Shown piece by piece: positions 37,252-45,878 of a stretch of 64,000 bases of DNA. Under the pieces are notes generated by a model that was given only the letters and a program-made list of their open reading frames with translations, made no database searches and had not been told where the DNA came from. This stretch comes from Hydromonas duriensis (GTDB taxonomy: Bacteria > Pseudomonadota > Gammaproteobacteria > Burkholderiales > Burkholderiaceae): NCBI RefSeq assembly GCF_004363775.1, contig NZ_SNZE01000002.1:103905-167904 (forward strand), given 5' to 3'. The first letter of the stretch is position 1. Every line of letters begins with the position of its first letter. The position numbers and the translations under genes were made by a program.

Positions 37252-37986
37252 ATGAAAAAATTCAAAGACATTTATGCCATCGCCGTTGAACGCAAAGGTT
37301 CGGAACAAGTGCTGACACGTCTATTGCCTGCCATTAAAACGGCGAAGGAGTTGGCTAAAATTGATGACAGTCGATATTTATCGACTATGACCAAAGGCAT
37401 CAATCAAGCTGGATTTCATTGGCAAGTTATTGAGAATAAATGGCCACAATTTGAAGAAGCTTTTTTAGGCTTTGACCCAATTAAACTTGCTCATTTACCC
37501 GAAGAAGCATGGGAACGCTACATGGATGACACCCGTGTTGTGCGCAATTGGCAAAAAATTGACGCTGTTAAACGCAACACCCAATTTATTAATGCCTTGC
37601 GTGCAGAGCATGGCACCGCCGCTCAATTTTTCGCGAATTGGCGCGTTGACGACCAATTTGGTCTTACTCAATATCTCAAAAAAAATGGTGCTCGCTTGGG
37701 TGGCAATACGGGGCAACTTTTCTTGCGCCGCATGGGCTGGGACAGTTACCTGCTGTCGCGCGATGTTGTACTGTGTTTACAGCAAGCGGGCCTGGATATC
37801 AATGGAACACCTAGCAGCCAGCGTGAGCTTAAATTAATCCAAGCCGCATTCAACGAATGGCATGAGCAAAGCGGCTTGCCATATAGTCATTTATCAAAAA
37901 TTGCAGCCTATTCAATCGGCGAAAACCACAGCAGTGAACTCATTTTGAGTTACATGGGACAAGATGTGTATGCGTCCAAAGAATAA
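37252..37986 (+). CDS. Divergent Tag-like (3-methyladenine DNA glycosylase I) protein
   Basis: 244-residue protein with recognisable Tag/HhH-GPD character: FEEAFLGFDPIKLAHL and DDTRVVRNWQKIDAVKRN match the Tag core helices. LGGNTGQLFLRRMGWDSYLLSRDVVLCL resembles the helix-hairpin-helix and following Asp of HhH-GPD glycosylases. Where Tag has its key Glu (LEGAQAGLSW) this protein reads TKGINQAGFHW, with Lys48. The N-terminal zinc Cys/His of Tag are also missing. It is therefore probably a DNA-glycosylase-fold protein, but alkylpurine excision is doubtful. Palindromes lie upstream. Confidence 0.65.
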   Translation: MKKFKDIYAIAVERKGSEQVLTRLLPAIKTAKELAKIDDSRYLSTMTKGINQAGFHWQVIENKWPQFEEAFLGFDPIKLAHLPEEAWERYMDDTRVVRNWQKIDAVKRNTQFINALRAEHGTAAQFFANWRVDDQFGLTQYLKKNGARLGGNTGQLFLRRMGWDSYLLSRDVVLCLQQAGLDINGTPSSQRELKLIQAAFNEWHEQSGLPYSHLSKIAAYSIGENHSSELILSYMGQDVYASKE

Positions 37987-38029
37987 GCTGATGTGTTATT
38001 TTGTCTGCAGTCATTTGGCTTAGCTTTTT

Positions 38030-38062
38030 ACGCTGTTGTAAACATTGAAGTCCATCCCCCCA
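38030..38062. repeat. Left copy of an imperfect repeat bracketing the nar operon
   Basis: ACGCTGTTGT, then 13 bases, then CATCCCCCCA. The same two 10-mers at exactly the same spacing occur at 45104-45136, beyond the far end of narGHJI, with 24 of 33 bases matching overall. A second partial copy (TAGAACAGCATCCCCC) follows directly at about 38069-38085. Confidence 0.6.
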
Positions 38063-38204
38063 AAGTATTAGAACAGCATCCCCCAAATGCGATGACTAAA
38101 CGCCCCCTGTAGCGAATGTTCTATTGTCGCGCCCTCACGTATCCTCAACATTGTAAAACTTTAAGTGATTTTTTAACGCAGTTAAACAATGATGAGGGGC
38201 AAGA

Positions 38205-41200
38205 ATGAGCCACTTTTTAGATCGATTGAATTTTCTTGGCAAAGTGAAAGGTACGTTTTCGAACGGTCACGGTGCTGTCGTCAATGAAGACCGTCAATGG
38301 GAGAACGCCTACCGTTCACGCTGGCAACATGACAAAATTGTGCGTTCGACCCACGGGGTCAACTGTACGGGTTCATGTAGCTGGAAGGTGTATGTCAAAA
38401 ACGGACTGATTACTTGGGAAACCCAGCAAACGGATTACCCGCGCACCCGCCCAGATTTGCCCAATCACGAACCACGCGGTTGCCCCCGTGGTGCTTCCTA
38501 TAGTTGGTATGTCTACTCAGCCCAGCGGGTTAAATATCCAATGGTGCGAGGTCGCTTGATGCGCATGTGGCGCCAAGCGCGTCAAACCATGTCAGCGGTT
38601 GAGGCTTGGGATTACATCAGTCAAAACCCTGAACGCGCTAAACAATATAAGTCGAAACGTGGGTTGGGCGGTTTTGTGCGTGCGACTTGGGATGAGGTCA
38701 ATGAAATCATTGCCGCTGCCAATGCGCATACGGTTAAACATTTTGGCCCCGACCGAGTACTCGGATTCTCACCCATCCCCGCCATGTCGATGGTCAGTTA
38801 TGCGGCGGGCTCACGCTACTTATCGCTGCTCGGTGGTGCGTGCTTATCATTTTATGACTGGTATTGTGATTTGCCTCCCGCATCGCCGCAGATTTGGGGT
38901 GAGCAAACCGACGTGGCGGAATCGGCCGACTGGTATAACTCAAACTACCTCATGGTGTGGGGTTCAAACATCCCCATGACGCGCACGCCCGATGCCCATT
39001 TTTATACCGAAGTGCGTTACAAAGGCACTAAAACAGTGGCGGTCTCCTCAGACTTTGGTGAAATGGCGAAATTTGGCGACATTTGGCTCGCGCCCAAGCA
39101 AGGCACAGATGCGGCCTTGGCGATGGCGATGGGGCATGTGATTTTAAAAGAATTTCACTTAGACAATCCCTCGCCGTATTTTCAAGATTATTGCCGCCGT
39201 TTGACCGACATGCCGATGCTGGTGGTGCTTAAAGATGATGGGCAGCGACTTGTGCCCGATTATTTCTTGCGCGCCAGTCATTTGTCGGGCAATGCTGGTC
39301 AGGACAACAACCCCGATTGGAAAACCTTGGTCATCGATGAGAATACGGGTGACGTGGTCACACCGAAAGGTTCCATCGGCTTCCGTTGGGGTGAGCAAGG
39401 CAAGTGGAATCTAAAATCAGAAAACGCCAATAGCGAAGACATCAAAGCGCGTTTGAGCTTGATAGATGCGCATGATGAGGTGGTCGGCGTGGGTTTTGAG
39501 TACTTCGGCGGTAAAGATGCGCACGATGTGTTGGTGCGCAACGTCCCAGCCAAACGCATCACGTTGGCCGATGGCAGCAGCACGCTGGTGGCGACGGTGT
39601 TTGATTTATTGGTTGCCAACTATGGTGTAGATCGTGGTTTGGGCGGCGAGAATGTGGCTAACGACTACATGCAAGACATTCCGTACACACCCGCTTGGCA
39701 ACAAAAGCACACGGGGGTTAAACCCGAAATGGTGATTCAAGTGGCACGGGAATTTGCACAAAACGCCCACGACACCAATGGCAGAAGCATGGTCATTGTC
39801 GGGGCGGCGTTGAATCACTGGTATCACATGGACATGACCTACCGTGGCATCATCAATATGTTGATGATGTGTGGCTGTATTGGTCAATCGGGTGGCGGCT
39901 GGTGTCACTATGTGGGGCAAGAAAAATTACGCCCACAATCAGGTTGGGCGCCGTTGGCCTTTGCCTTGGACTGGCACCGCCCACCGCGCCAAATGAACGG
40001 CACGTCGTTTTTCTACGCGCACACCAGCCAATGGCGACATGAAAAACTTGGCATGAATGAAATTATCGCGCCGACGCATGAAGGCAAAGTCGAAAACATG
40101 TCGATGATTGACTACAACGCCAAGGCCGAACGCATGGGCTGGTTGCCATCTGCACCGCAACTGTCAACCAACCCAATCGACATCACGCGCATGGCCGAAA
40201 AAGCAGGCGTGGATCCGATTCAATTCACGGTCAATGGCTTGAAAGACGGCAGCTTGGATATGTCGTGCAATGACCCAGACAACCCGAAAAACTTCCCGCG
40301 CAATTTATTTGTTTGGCGTTCAAACATCCTCGGTTCGTCGGGCAAAGGACACGAGTATTTCTTGAAATACCTGCTCGGTACGCAAAACGCCGTACTCGGT
40401 GATGAAGAGCACTGCATCACGCCGAAAGAAGTCAAAGTTCGCCCTGCGGTCGAAGGCAAATTGGATTTATTGGTGGTCTTGGATTTTCGCATGTCAACCA
40501 CGTGTTTGTACGCCGACATCGTATTGCCGACGGCGACATGGTACGAAAAAGACGATTTGAACACCTCTGACATGCACCCGTTCATTCACCCCTTGAGCGA
40601 AGCGGTGCAACCGTTGTGGCAAAGCAAAACCGATTGGGAAATTTACAAAGGCATTGCCAAGAAATTTTCTGAAATCGCGGGCGACTATGTCGGCGTGCAA
40701 AAAGACTTGGTCTTAACGCCGTTGATGCACGACTCACCGCAAGAGCTTGGTCAGCCATTTGACGCGCGTGACTGGAAAAAAGGCGAATGCGACCCCATCC
40801 CAGGCAAAACCATGCCAGCCATGACGGTGGTCGAGCGGGATTACGGTGCGATTTACGAGAAATTCACCTCAATCGGACCTTTACTGGAAAAAGTCGGTAA
40901 TGGCGGTAAAGGCATGGCGTGGAAAACCGAGCATGAAGTCGAGGTTTTACGTGGCTTGAATAAAGTGGTGCTTGATGGTGTCGGCAAAGGTCAACCGAAA
41001 CTGAACACCGCCATTGATGCTGCCGAAATGATTCTGACCCTCGCGCCTGAAACCAACGGTCACGTGGCGGTTAAAGCGTGGGAAGCCTTAGGCAAAACAA
41101 CAGGCATTGATCACACACATTTGGCCAAGCCACGCGAACACGACGCGATTCGTTTTCGCGATGTACAAGCACAACCCCGCAAAATCATTTCGTCACCGAT

Positions 41201-41900
41201 TTGGTCGGGTTTAGAAAGCGAAGAAGTGTCGTACAACGCGGGGTATACCAATGTCCATGAATTGATTCCGTGGCGCACGCTCACGGGGCGGCAACAGTTC
41301 TATCAAGACCACCAATGGATGCGGGCTTTTGGTGAGGGGTTCTGTGTGTATCGCCCACATGTGGATTTGAAAACCACGGACGCGGTGCTCGGTCAACACA
41401 GCAATGGCAACCCTGAAATTGTCTTGAATTTCATCACGCCGCACCAAAAATGGGGCATTCACAGCACGTATTCAGACAACTTGCGCATGTTGACCTTATC
41501 GCGCGGCGGGCCACATGTGTGGGTCTCTGAAATTGACGCACAAGCAGCGAACTTGGTCGATAACGATTGGGTTGAAGTGTTCAACATCAATGGCACCTTG
41601 ACCGCACGCGTGGTCGTCAGCCAGCGCGTCCCCAAAGGCATGATTTTGATGTATCACGCACAAGAGAAAATCATCAATGTCCCTGGTGCAGAAGTATCGG
41701 GTAAGCGCGGCGGTATTCACAACTCAGTGACCCGAGCGGTGCTCAAGCCGACGCACATGATTGGCGGCTATGCCCAACAATCGTGGGGCTTTAACTACTA
41801 CGGCACGGTCGGTTGTAACCGCGATGAACACGTGGTGGTGCGCAAAATGGATAAAGTGGATTGGATGGATGAGCCAGCGACTGCAGAGGAGCAATCATGA
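38205..41900 (+). CDS. narG: Respiratory nitrate reductase, alpha subunit
   Basis: Catalytic subunit of the membrane-bound cytoplasm-facing nitrate reductase, which reduces nitrate to nitrite with quinol electrons. It is full length (1231 residues). The FS0 [4Fe-4S] cluster is held by His50, Cys54, Cys58 (HGVNCTGSC) and Cys93. The molybdenum ligand Asp lies in FYDWYCDLPPASPQIWGEQT. It needs Mo-bisMGD. A GAGGGG site precedes the ATG. The stop overlaps narH by four bases. No narK, narXL or narL-like gene is adjacent, and I could not find a convincing FNR box upstream. Confidence 0.98.
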   Translation: MSHFLDRLNFLGKVKGTFSNGHGAVVNEDRQWENAYRSRWQHDKIVRSTHGVNCTGSCSWKVYVKNGLITWETQQTDYPRTRPDLPNHEPRGCPRGASYSWYVYSAQRVKYPMVRGRLMRMWRQARQTMSAVEAWDYISQNPERAKQYKSKRGLGGFVRATWDEVNEIIAAANAHTVKHFGPDRVLGFSPIPAMSMVSYAAGSRYLSLLGGACLSFYDWYCDLPPASPQIWGEQTDVAESADWYNSNYLMVWGSNIPMTRTPDAHFYTEVRYKGTKTVAVSSDFGEMAKFGDIWLAPKQGTDAALAMAMGHVILKEFHLDNPSPYFQDYCRRLTDMPMLVVLKDDGQRLVPDYFLRASHLSGNAGQDNNPDWKTLVIDENTGDVVTPKGSIGFRWGEQGKWNLKSENANSEDIKARLSLIDAHDEVVGVGFEYFGGKDAHDVLVRNVPAKRITLADGSSTLVATVFDLLVANYGVDRGLGGENVANDYMQDIPYTPAWQQKHTGVKPEMVIQVAREFAQNAHDTNGRSMVIVGAALNHWYHMDMTYRGIINMLMMCGCIGQSGGGWCHYVGQEKLRPQSGWAPLAFALDWHRPPRQMNGTSFFYAHTSQWRHEKLGMNEIIAPTHEGKVENMSMIDYNAKAERMGWLPSAPQLSTNPIDITRMAEKAGVDPIQFTVNGLKDGSLDMSCNDPDNPKNFPRNLFVWRSNILGSSGKGHEYFLKYLLGTQNAVLGDEEHCITPKEVKVRPAVEGKLDLLVVLDFRMSTTCLYADIVLPTATWYEKDDLNTSDMHPFIHPLSEAVQPLWQSKTDWEIYKGIAKKFSEIAGDYVGVQKDLVLTPLMHDSPQELGQPFDARDWKKGECDPIPGKTMPAMTVVERDYGAIYEKFTSIGPLLEKVGNGGKGMAWKTEHEVEVLRGLNKVVLDGVGKGQPKLNTAIDAAEMILTLAPETNGHVAVKAWEALGKTTGIDHTHLAKPREHDAIRFRDVQAQPRKIISSPIWSGLESEEVSYNAGYTNVHELIPWRTLTGRQQFYQDHQWMRAFGEGFCVYRPHVDLKTTDAVLGQHSNGNPEIVLNFITPHQKWGIHSTYSDNLRMLTLSRGGPHVWVSEIDAQAANLVDNDWVEVFNINGTLTARVVVSQRVPKGMILMYHAQEKIINVPGAEVSGKRGGIHNSVTRAVLKPTHMIGGYAQQSWGFNYYGTVGCNRDEHVVVRKMDKVDWMDEPATAEEQS

Positions 41901-43450
41901 AAATTAGAGCACAAATTGGCATGGTGCTGAACTTGGACAAGTGCATTGGCTGTCACACCTGTTCAGTCACGTGTAAAAACGTTTGGACCAGCCGCGATGG
42001 CGTCGAATACGCTTGGTTTAACAATGTCGAAACCAAACCAGGCATTGGTTACCCCAAAGAATGGGAAAATCAAAGCAAATACAACGGGGGCTGGATTCGT
42101 CGCGCCGATGGCAAGTTGCAACCACGCCAAGGTGGCAAAATGAAGATTTTATCGAATATTTTCGCCAATCCGAACTTGCCTGCAATTGACGAATATTACG
42201 AACCATTTACGTACGATTACGAGCACTTGCAAAATGCGCCCGAGATGAAAACGCCACCGACGGCACGCCCTGTATCGGTGTTGACGGGTAAAAAAATGGA
42301 CAAAATCGAATGGGGGCCGAACTGGGAGGACGATTTGGGCGGCGAGTTCGCCAGCCGTGCCAAAGATGCTTTGTTTGAAGGCATTCAAAAAGACATGCAC
42401 GCGGCATTTGAAAACACATTCATGATGTATTTGCCCCGCTTGTGTGAGCATTGTTTGAATCCAACCTGCGTCGCCAGTTGCCCATCGGGTTCGATTTATA
42501 AACGTGAAGACGACGGCATTGTGTTGATTGACCAAGACAAATGTCGCGGTTGGCGCATGTGTATTTCAGGTTGCCCGTACAAAAAAATCTATTACAACTG
42601 GACCAGCGGCAAAGCGGAAAAATGCACGTTCTGCTATCCGCGCATTGAAGGTGGGCAGCCGACGGTGTGTTCTGAAACCTGTGTCGGGCGCATTCGATAT
42701 TTGGGCGTGTTGCTCTATGACGCCGATCAAATCGAAAATGCAGCCAGCGTGGAAAATGAACACGACTTGTATGAGTCTCAACTCGGCGTATTTTTGAATC
42801 CACACGACCCAGCGATTCAGACCGAAGCGCTCAAACAAGGGATTCCACAAAGTTGGTTGGATGCCGCGCAAAACTCGCCCGTCTACAAAATGGCGATGGA
42901 ATGGAAAGTGGCCTTCCCGCTGCATCCTGAATACCGCACTTTACCCATGGTATGGTACATCCCACCACTCTCGCCGATTCAATCCGCAGTTGAAAATGGT
43001 TTGGTCGGTGAAAACGGCATCATTCCTGATGTTAAAGATTTGCGCATCCCCTTACGTTACTTGGCGAATTTGTTGACCGCGGGCAATGAAAAACCCGTGC
43101 TCAAAGCCTTGGAAACGATGATAGCCATGCGCCGCTACATGCGAGCCAAATCGGTGCATAAAAAAGTCGATGAAACCACACTCAAAAACACCCATCTGTC
43201 ATCGCGTCAAGTCGAGGAGATGTATCAAGTGATGGCGATTGCCAACTACGAAGACCGCTTTGTGATTCCAAGTTCACACAAGGAATTGGTCGAAAATACG
43301 TTTGAAGACAAAGCAGGCTGCGGTTTTACCTTTGGCAATGGTTGCTCGGATGGCACAAGTGAAGGCAGCTTATTTGGTAAGAAAAAAGCGTCGCCGATTG
43401 TCTTTCATGACATGCGCCGTGACCGCCAAAACAATGCGGATAAAGGCTAG
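41897..43450 (+). CDS. narH: Respiratory nitrate reductase, beta (iron-sulfur) subunit
   Basis: Electron-transfer subunit carrying three [4Fe-4S] and one [3Fe-4S] cluster between NarI hemes and NarG. The cysteine groups are CIGCHTCSVTC (Cys16-Cys26), CEHCLNPTCVASC, CRGWRMCISGC (Trp in place of the second Cys, as expected for the [3Fe-4S] cluster) and CTFC with CSETC. Its 517 residues match the family. It is translationally coupled to narG through an ATGA overlap and followed 8 bases later by narJ. Confidence 0.98.
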   Translation: MKIRAQIGMVLNLDKCIGCHTCSVTCKNVWTSRDGVEYAWFNNVETKPGIGYPKEWENQSKYNGGWIRRADGKLQPRQGGKMKILSNIFANPNLPAIDEYYEPFTYDYEHLQNAPEMKTPPTARPVSVLTGKKMDKIEWGPNWEDDLGGEFASRAKDALFEGIQKDMHAAFENTFMMYLPRLCEHCLNPTCVASCPSGSIYKREDDGIVLIDQDKCRGWRMCISGCPYKKIYYNWTSGKAEKCTFCYPRIEGGQPTVCSETCVGRIRYLGVLLYDADQIENAASVENEHDLYESQLGVFLNPHDPAIQTEALKQGIPQSWLDAAQNSPVYKMAMEWKVAFPLHPEYRTLPMVWYIPPLSPIQSAVENGLVGENGIIPDVKDLRIPLRYLANLLTAGNEKPVLKALETMIAMRRYMRAKSVHKKVDETTLKNTHLSSRQVEEMYQVMAIANYEDRFVIPSSHKELVENTFEDKAGCGFTFGNGCSDGTSEGSLFGKKKASPIVFHDMRRDRQNNADKG

Positions 43451-43458
43451 GAGGCATC

Positions 43459-44112
43459 ATGCGAATGTATAAATTATTATCTGTACTGCTGTGTTACCCA
43501 GAGCCAGACTTACTCGCCGCCCTACCCGAGCTACGGACAGAGGCGAATCAGCACACGGCATACGACACTCATTTGACGCCGTTACTTGACGAATTGGCAG
43601 CGCATGATTTGATTACTTTGCAGCAAAATTATGTGCAAACCTTTGACCGCACGGCTGCGCACTCATTGCATTTGTTTGAGCACATTCATGGTGAAGACCG
43701 CGCACGCGGTCAAGCCATGGTCGATTTGCTCGAAGAGTATCGCCAGCATGGGTTTGACTCTGTGTCCGAGGAGCTACCTGATTATGTGCCGCTGTTTTTG
43801 GAGTTTTTATCAACATGCGATGAAGAAAAAGCCGCGCAGTTGCTGGGCGACGCGATTCATGTGTTGGCGCATGTGGGTCATAAGTTGAAAGACTCGGGTT
43901 CCGTGTACGCAGGCGTTTTCGATGTACTGCGCGACTTGTCACCTGTGACACCTGAACCGTTGACCGTGCCACCGATTCGTGACATGGATGAAGCACTGGA
44001 AACCTTTGGCCCGAGTGCCGATGGTGTTGAACCCTTGCTCAAACCTGTGGCACCGATTAACTTTTACCCACAGCGACCCAACGCCTCGGCAGGGCATCAA
44101 ACTGCACATTAA
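43459..44112 (+). CDS. narJ: Nitrate reductase molybdenum cofactor assembly chaperone
   Basis: System-specific chaperone (TorD/NarJ family) that binds apo-NarGH and helps insert the molybdenum cofactor and FS0 cluster. It is 217 residues, all-alpha, with the family features MYKLLSVLLCYPEPDLL and LPDYVPLFLEFLS. GGAGG lies at the correct distance before the ATG. It is the third gene of the operon. Confidence 0.95.
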   Translation: MRMYKLLSVLLCYPEPDLLAALPELRTEANQHTAYDTHLTPLLDELAAHDLITLQQNYVQTFDRTAAHSLHLFEHIHGEDRARGQAMVDLLEEYRQHGFDSVSEELPDYVPLFLEFLSTCDEEKAAQLLGDAIHVLAHVGHKLKDSGSVYAGVFDVLRDLSPVTPEPLTVPPIRDMDEALETFGPSADGVEPLLKPVAPINFYPQRPNASAGHQTAH

Positions 44113-44138
44113 TGCACTGACGTGCTAAAGGAACAGAC

Positions 44139-44825
44139 ATGGATTATTTGAATCAATTCATTTTTGGGATTTATCCCTATATCGCCTTGGCGATTTTTGT
44201 GCTGGGCTCACTGGTGCGTTTTGAACGCGAACAGTATTCGTGGAAAAGTGAGTCTTCTCAGCTGTTGCACATGGGCTTGCTGCGTTGGGGCAATATATTG
44301 TTCCATGTCGGAATATTAGGCTTATTCTTTGGCCATTTGGTCGGCTTGCTCACGCCTTTGGTGGTGTGGGATACATTGGGCATTTCGCACAGCACCAAAC
44401 AACTTGTAGCCATGGTCGCAGGTGGCATCATGGGCGTCATGTGTTTACTCGGCGTGTTAATGCTACTTTACCGCCGTTTCAGCAATGACCGTTTGGCGGC
44501 CAACACCACTTGGCGCGATAAGCTGGTCTTGTTATGGATTTTGGCGACCTTACTGCTCGGCTTATCAACGATTTTTGTGTCCGCTCAACATTTGGATGGC
44601 GAGGACATGGTGGCCTTGATGACTTGGGCGCAACATGTCGTGACTTTCCGCGGTGATGCGGCCAGCTACGTCATCAATGCTTCTTGGGTCTTTAAACTGC
44701 ATTTGTTCATGGGCATGAGTTTATTTGTGATGTTCCCGTTCACCCGTTTGGTGCATGCGTGGAGTGGTTTTGGCACGTTCACCTACATCAACCGCGCATG
44801 GCAATTGGTGCGGCCACGTAAATAA
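44139..44825 (+). CDS. narI: Respiratory nitrate reductase, gamma (cytochrome b) subunit
   Basis: Membrane anchor that oxidises quinol and passes electrons through two b hemes to NarH. The 228-residue protein has five hydrophobic helices; heme-ligand histidines are visible in LLHMGLLRWGN, FHVGILGLFFGHLVG, and in the C-terminal helix (KLHLFMGMS and TRLVHAWSG). It closes the narGHJI operon. No terminator hairpin was recognised immediately downstream. Confidence 0.97.
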   Translation: MDYLNQFIFGIYPYIALAIFVLGSLVRFEREQYSWKSESSQLLHMGLLRWGNILFHVGILGLFFGHLVGLLTPLVVWDTLGISHSTKQLVAMVAGGIMGVMCLLGVLMLLYRRFSNDRLAANTTWRDKLVLLWILATLLLGLSTIFVSAQHLDGEDMVALMTWAQHVVTFRGDAASYVINASWVFKLHLFMGMSLFVMFPFTRLVHAWSGFGTFTYINRAWQLVRPRK

Positions 44826-44938
44826 ACGGCAAAACCTTGGGGACAACGCTCCGATGTGTGGCTTGTTGGTTTGCTTGTTTTTTTAATGTGAAAAACAATT
44901 GGCTTGAGGCGCGTTAATTGGGTTCAGATTCAACTTCT

Positions 44939-44973
44939 TTATCCACAAAATCTGTGGATAAAACTTTGGATAA
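44939..44973. other. Inverted pair of consensus DnaA boxes plus a third near-consensus box
   Basis: TTATCCACA (44939-44947) and its exact reverse complement (44953-44961) are separated by 5 bases. A one-mismatch copy, TTTGGATAA, follows at 44965-44973. The site is intergenic, 115 bases after narI. TTATCCACA is the strongest DnaA-binding 9-mer in E. coli. Confidence 0.6.
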
Positions 44974-45046
44974 GTTTATGATAACTGGACTTAAGCCAAT
45001 TAAATCAATAGGCTGGGTTGTTTTGATTGAAATTTAAGCAGCTCAA

Positions 45047-45689
45047 TTGCGACCTCATCTAACTCACAAGAGTCAATCCGACACGCTAAACATATTTTGT
45101 AGAACGCTGTTGTTGAGAATTTGTTGCATCCCCCCAGAAAAACTCATTGCAGTCAGCAACACAGTTCCTGTTTATGTTGACTTTGACTTAAAAGGCTATA
45201 CAAAAAACGCATCCAATAACGGCGCAGAAGTTGAACGTGAATACCAGAAATCAAAGGAAAAAATTAGTAGCATCACACCCATTCCTCAAGCTTATTGGCT
45301 AAACCGTCAGCGTCAAGCCTTACTGGAGCTAAAGGATAGGCATAAGTTATCATTGGCATTTCTAAAAGCCCATACCCATCCAGAAGTTTTATATGATGCG
45401 CCATATGCAAAGCAGTGCGCAATTTATATTGATGCTCTTAATTCCAATAACGAGTCTGAGCTTTTAGCTGCTTGGCAAGGGAAACACTAGACCCGCTCGC
45501 CTTCTCAATGAATATCAGGAAAAATTGGCGTCTAATGAGCGGTTGACCTATTCGCGTATAAATTTATTGAGTTTTGGTTGGCACAATTGTACTAACAATG
45601 AAATCAAACAAGTTGAACACGACGGCGTTGCCGACAAAAAATTTGAAAAATTATTTACCAAAGTTCATCAACAGTGCGATGAGCCTTAA
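45047..45689 (+). pseudogene. Frameshifted hypothetical gene
   Basis: Two consecutive open frames look like one broken gene. The first ends at 45490 after SELLAAWQGKH; the second, shifted by one frame within the preceding GGGAAAC region, continues with RLLNEYQEKLASNERLTY and ends CDEP at 45689. Both halves have ordinary, charged, coding-like composition. The first frame has no ATG start: its first 30 codons run through the repeat at 45084-45136, so the 5' end may have been lost there. I do not recognise the family. The alternative is a short intact protein of unknown function ending at 45490. Confidence 0.5.
45084..45136. repeat. Middle copy of the imperfect repeat
   Basis: It combines two parts. 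The first 22 bases (45084-45105, containing ATATTTTGTAGAAC) recur at 47037-47058 with one mismatch. The overlapping part from 45104, ACGCTGTTGT-N13-CATCCCCCCA, recurs at 38030-38062. It sits between narI and the decayed hypothetical gene. Confidence 0.6.
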
Positions 45690-45841
45690 TTCATAGCTAA
45701 AAAATAGACCAAAGCCTTGCTGGGAGATTGTATCGTAACGCCAGATTTCAAAAGCTCAATCAACCGCCCAAATTTGCCTCCTTCTCGTTTGCCCATCATT
45801 TAAGCGCTTCAAGTCTATAAGTAATCATCTAAAATGCTCTA

Positions 45842-45860
45842 TATAATGCATTGTGGATAA
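45842..45860 (+). promoter_or_regulatory. -10 element with an overlapping downstream DnaA box before the DUF1287 gene
   Basis: TATAAT (45842-45847) is followed at once by a consensus DnaA box, TGTGGATAA (45852-45860), which would lie at the transcription start. No clear -35 was seen. Confidence 0.4.
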
Positions 45861-45878
45861 TTTCAAAGGAGGGGTTTG

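Noticed and set aside
38140..38175. Possible FNR site before narG (TTGTAAAACTTTAA)
   Set aside because: It departs from TTGAT-N4-ATCAA at several key bases, so it is not supported.
38205..44825. nar operon as a transferred island judged by base composition
   Set aside because: It looks slightly more G+C-rich by eye than the following 2 kb, but I could not compute this and neighbouring core genes look similar.
45686..45799. 37-codon frame on the minus strand (starts MMGKREGGKFG)
   Set aside because: Charged and coding-like at the start, but too short, with no ribosome-binding site or known family; possibly another gene remnant.
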